Shown in pieces: positions 61,964 to 64,000 of a stretch of DNA of 64,000 bases (within the stretch, counting starts at the first letter, position 1; every line of letters starts with the position of its first letter). The notes under the pieces were generated by a model, which did no database searches, was not told where the DNA came from, and worked only from the letters and a program-made list of their open reading frames with translations. The stretch covers positions 62,001-126,000 of the forward strand of contig NZ_JAGGLB010000005.1 of assembly GCF_017874215.1 (NCBI RefSeq), read 5' to 3'. The position numbers were made by a program, and so were the translations under genes. Source of the DNA: Paenibacillus eucommiae (GTDB lineage: Bacteria > Bacillota > Bacilli > Paenibacillales > NBRC-103111).

Positions 61964-64000
61964 CTAACGGTTGGATTTGTTAATCTGAATACGGCCCGCG
62001 GGCCCAATGTCGATATTGCCGAAACGAATGGTCCCTTGTGTCCCGATCCCTTTGTTAATATAAGCATCTTCGGATATGAAACGCTCTATAGGCTGCGGAT
62101 CGACAATGCCGAAGTCCGGGCCTGTCCGGTAAGGATTCAGCCATTCAGGAGTCGGGCGCGGCTTAATAGGCACATTCGGAACGACCAGAGGTGGTATAGA
62201 CACTCCGGGCTTCTGAGGAGATGGCAGAGGAATATAGCCCTCCCATTTAGGGATGAGGACGGTGCGCTCCTCTGTAGTGACATAAAAGACATGCCGGCTG
62301 TCCTCATAAAAGAACGGTGCGTCCCAAGGATCTGCCAGGGAATGACTAGGGCTGACAGTGCTATCCCTGAGCGGATTGTTCAACACTGGACGCGGCAGCA
62401 TAGCAGACGGGAAGGTGCCATCCGGGTTCATAAGCATAAAGCCCCGATAATAGTTGATAGTAAACGCTTTGAGTGATGAATCCAATTCCCGGCTTGGTCC
62501 AATGAGCAGAAAATAAGGCGCGTCGATATCCTCAAGACGAACCGGCAAGCTGTGGGTGTTGTAAAGAGTAAACGAAGACGACCCCTGCCCAGAGATGTGT
62601 ATACGCAGGGCGTCTTTTCCTTCACTGTATACGGATAGCTCTAATTTGGAGCGGTCGAATGCGTCTGCCCCGACAGGGTTAAACCGTCCCAGCTCAGTTG
62701 GCTTTTTGATATCTGACGTTTTGACAGGCTGCCATTTGCCATTGTAATATTCGCTCCAGCACAGAATGGCCTGCATCGTCACTTGTGAATTAGTTTTGGC
62801 ATCCGCCTGTGTCGACTTCTTGACCTCGCTCAGCTTCATATTGGCGATGGATTTCTCAGCCCCTCCAGAGCCTTCTGTTGGTCCGGGTGATGCATTCAGT
62901 TTGGAAGGATCAAGCGGCGCCTGCTGCAGCACTCTAAGCCAGAAAAGGAACATCCGGCCTTTCCAGACGACCGGGATGACCGGGTTGTCTTCAATATCCA
63001 GCCGAATAGGCTCCCATGGCGTCCAATACCCATATTCGCGGCGGCGGTAGAAATAGCTGCGGTTCGCGCCAGCCGTACGGGCAACCACGTGGCTGATATC
63101 ATCCTGGGACTGGTTCGGATCGAATTCTTCGAAGTGAATGCCGCATGGCTCCAGCTTCGCCACTTCCTCCAGCTTCGTCAAATAGTTCTGCAGCGCGGCT
63201 GCTGCGCTGTCTTCTGTAATATCGCTTTGCAGCAGCTCGCTCATCGCCTCCTTGAAGAAAGGCGATTGATCGTCACGCAGCTCGGGCTCCAGCCAATTTT
63301 CGGGGTAAAGGAAAATTTTGCGATTGGCTTCCCATACCCGGTAACGGCTCATCCATTCCCACTGCTTCGCATTGATGGAGGATGGTGATACCCTGCGTTC
63401 CAGATTCATTAAGCTTCGTTCGATGAACAGCTGGACAGAGGACAGAGCGTGCCTCACGCGGGATGTCTGCATGCAAGGCTCCATCTGGACATCCATCAGG
63501 AAATATTCGAACAGCTTATCCGGTGTATCGATGTGCCCGGTAACTGCGGACTCACGCATCCGATGAAGCAGGTAGGCAACCAGCGCATCACGCTGCAGTC
63601 TTCTCATTTCATCATTAATACCTTTCAGAACTTCCAGCCAGCCGCTTTCGTCATAACGGGCACGAAGCGCCGACTGCAAGCTGCGGACCGTTGGTGCTTG
63701 CGGTTCGTTATGGGCGGCTTGGATAAGTGCCGATGCCGATACGCCAAGCTTCTTTACCCAAGCATACGCACTATAGACTCGCCCCAAAGTCTCGATATTG
63801 GCAAGATCAACTGCTGTAATGCCGAAGTGCTGCAGCAGCGTCTCTACAGAAGATGGCTCCCAGCGCGGCAGTGTGTACAACAAACCATCTGGATTTTGGG
63901 CCGCGGCAGACGGGTTTTGCAGGATAGACAGCAGCCGCTCATCGTCAGGAGAGAGGGCGGCCTTCATCGAAGCGAAGGTCAGCAGCGCATCGAAGGCTTT
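61964..64000 (-). CDS. Tc toxin A component, N-terminal polypeptide, 5' end outside window
   Basis: The frame is open to base 64000, so at least 678 residues are visible and the start lies beyond the window. The Tc-toxin N-terminal/neuraminidase-like signature is clear: KIFLYPENWLEPELRDDQSP then FFKEAMSELLQSDI, followed by TRTAG-type and YYNGKWQPVKTSDIKKP segments of the beta-rich receptor-binding region. The Pro-rich end (PLPSPQKPGVSIPPLVVPNV) has no close parallel I know. It ends in TAG 15 bases before the second toxin ORF, in the same frame. Split TcA chains are known in Photorhabdus-type TcaA/TcaB toxins. Confidence 0.88.
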   Translation of the reverse strand, partial: KAFDALLTFASMKAALSPDDERLLSILQNPSAAAQNPDGLLYTLPRWEPSSVETLLQHFGITAVDLANIETLGRVYSAYAWVKKLGVSASALIQAAHNEPQAPTVRSLQSALRARYDESGWLEVLKGINDEMRRLQRDALVAYLLHRMRESAVTGHIDTPDKLFEYFLMDVQMEPCMQTSRVRHALSSVQLFIERSLMNLERRVSPSSINAKQWEWMSRYRVWEANRKIFLYPENWLEPELRDDQSPFFKEAMSELLQSDITEDSAAAALQNYLTKLEEVAKLEPCGIHFEEFDPNQSQDDISHVVARTAGANRSYFYRRREYGYWTPWEPIRLDIEDNPVIPVVWKGRMFLFWLRVLQQAPLDPSKLNASPGPTEGSGGAEKSIANMKLSEVKKSTQADAKTNSQVTMQAILCWSEYYNGKWQPVKTSDIKKPTELGRFNPVGADAFDRSKLELSVYSEGKDALRIHISGQGSSSFTLYNTHSLPVRLEDIDAPYFLLIGPSRELDSSLKAFTINYYRGFMLMNPDGTFPSAMLPRPVLNNPLRDSTVSPSHSLADPWDAPFFYEDSRHVFYVTTEERTVLIPKWEGYIPLPSPQKPGVSIPPLVVPNVPIKPRPTPEWLNPYRTGPDFGIVDPQPIERFISEDAYINKGIGTQGTIRFGNIDIGPAGRIQINKSNR

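Noticed and set aside
1..64000. Prophage, insertion sequence or integrative element
   Set aside because: No transposase, integrase, phage structural gene or tRNA-linked attachment site was found.

Overview
The window looks like chromosome of a spore-forming, soil-type Firmicute of the Paenibacillus group. The evidence is gene content: two LplB/YtcP-type oligosaccharide importers with lipoprotein binding proteins, a YesM/YesN-type two-component pair, a very large S-layer-anchored (SLH) carbohydrate-active protein, a copper-amine-oxidase-like stalk domain, a YheC/D spore-coat-type ATP-grasp protein, CsbD and Ctc/L25 stress proteins, and an insecticidal-type Tc toxin. Ribosome binding sites are strong AGGAGG types, and GTG or TTG starts are common. 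I saw no rRNA, tRNA, transposase, prophage or CRISPR array. The genus assignment is inference.

Layout. 1-2807: 3' part of an HSP90-family ATPase gene overlapping a TPR-like partner. 2922-5933: AraC regulator divergent from a DUF5107-TPR protein. 6596-16448: first sugar locus (membrane-tethered AraC-type regulator, lipoprotein, two permeases, two related beta-propeller proteins). 16640-19097: YcdB-type stalk protein and an unknown. 19389-26729: LysR regulator, polar amino acid ABC importer, agmatinase-family ureohydrolase, aspartase and NAD-type malic enzyme, read here as a guanidino-compound-to-pyruvate route. 27012-31203: M23 peptidase, ABC exporter, CsbD, DUF2188. 32087-48433: second sugar locus (histidine kinase, response regulator, lipoprotein, two permeases, 2094-residue SLH/DUF4838 protein), then a deacetylase-like and an isochorismatase-like gene. 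48747-54515: DoxX, L25/Ctc, cardiolipin synthase, a 54-residue DUF1328 protein and a GH13 amylase. 55620-57917: YheC/D and an MBL-fold hydrolase/TetR pair with two operator-like palindromes. 58679-64000: Tc toxin A component split in two ORFs.

The most unusual non-coding signal is a family of paired palindromes (TTAACGATG-N5-CATCGTTAA). Six pairs occur in four intergenic regions, always with exactly 51 bp between palindrome starts (28-bp spacer). Two of the regions carry the pairs as 113-bp tandem units. A second dispersed non-coding repeat (four copies) occurs in some of the same gaps, and comparison of its copies suggests the palindrome array is an insertion.

How the genes work together: in both sugar loci a sensor/regulator controls a binding protein plus two permeases, which would import oligosaccharides. 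In the first locus the putative processing proteins lack signal peptides and should act in the cytoplasm. In the second the large protein would act at the cell surface. No ATPase for either importer lies in the window, so a shared MsmX-type ATPase elsewhere is likely.
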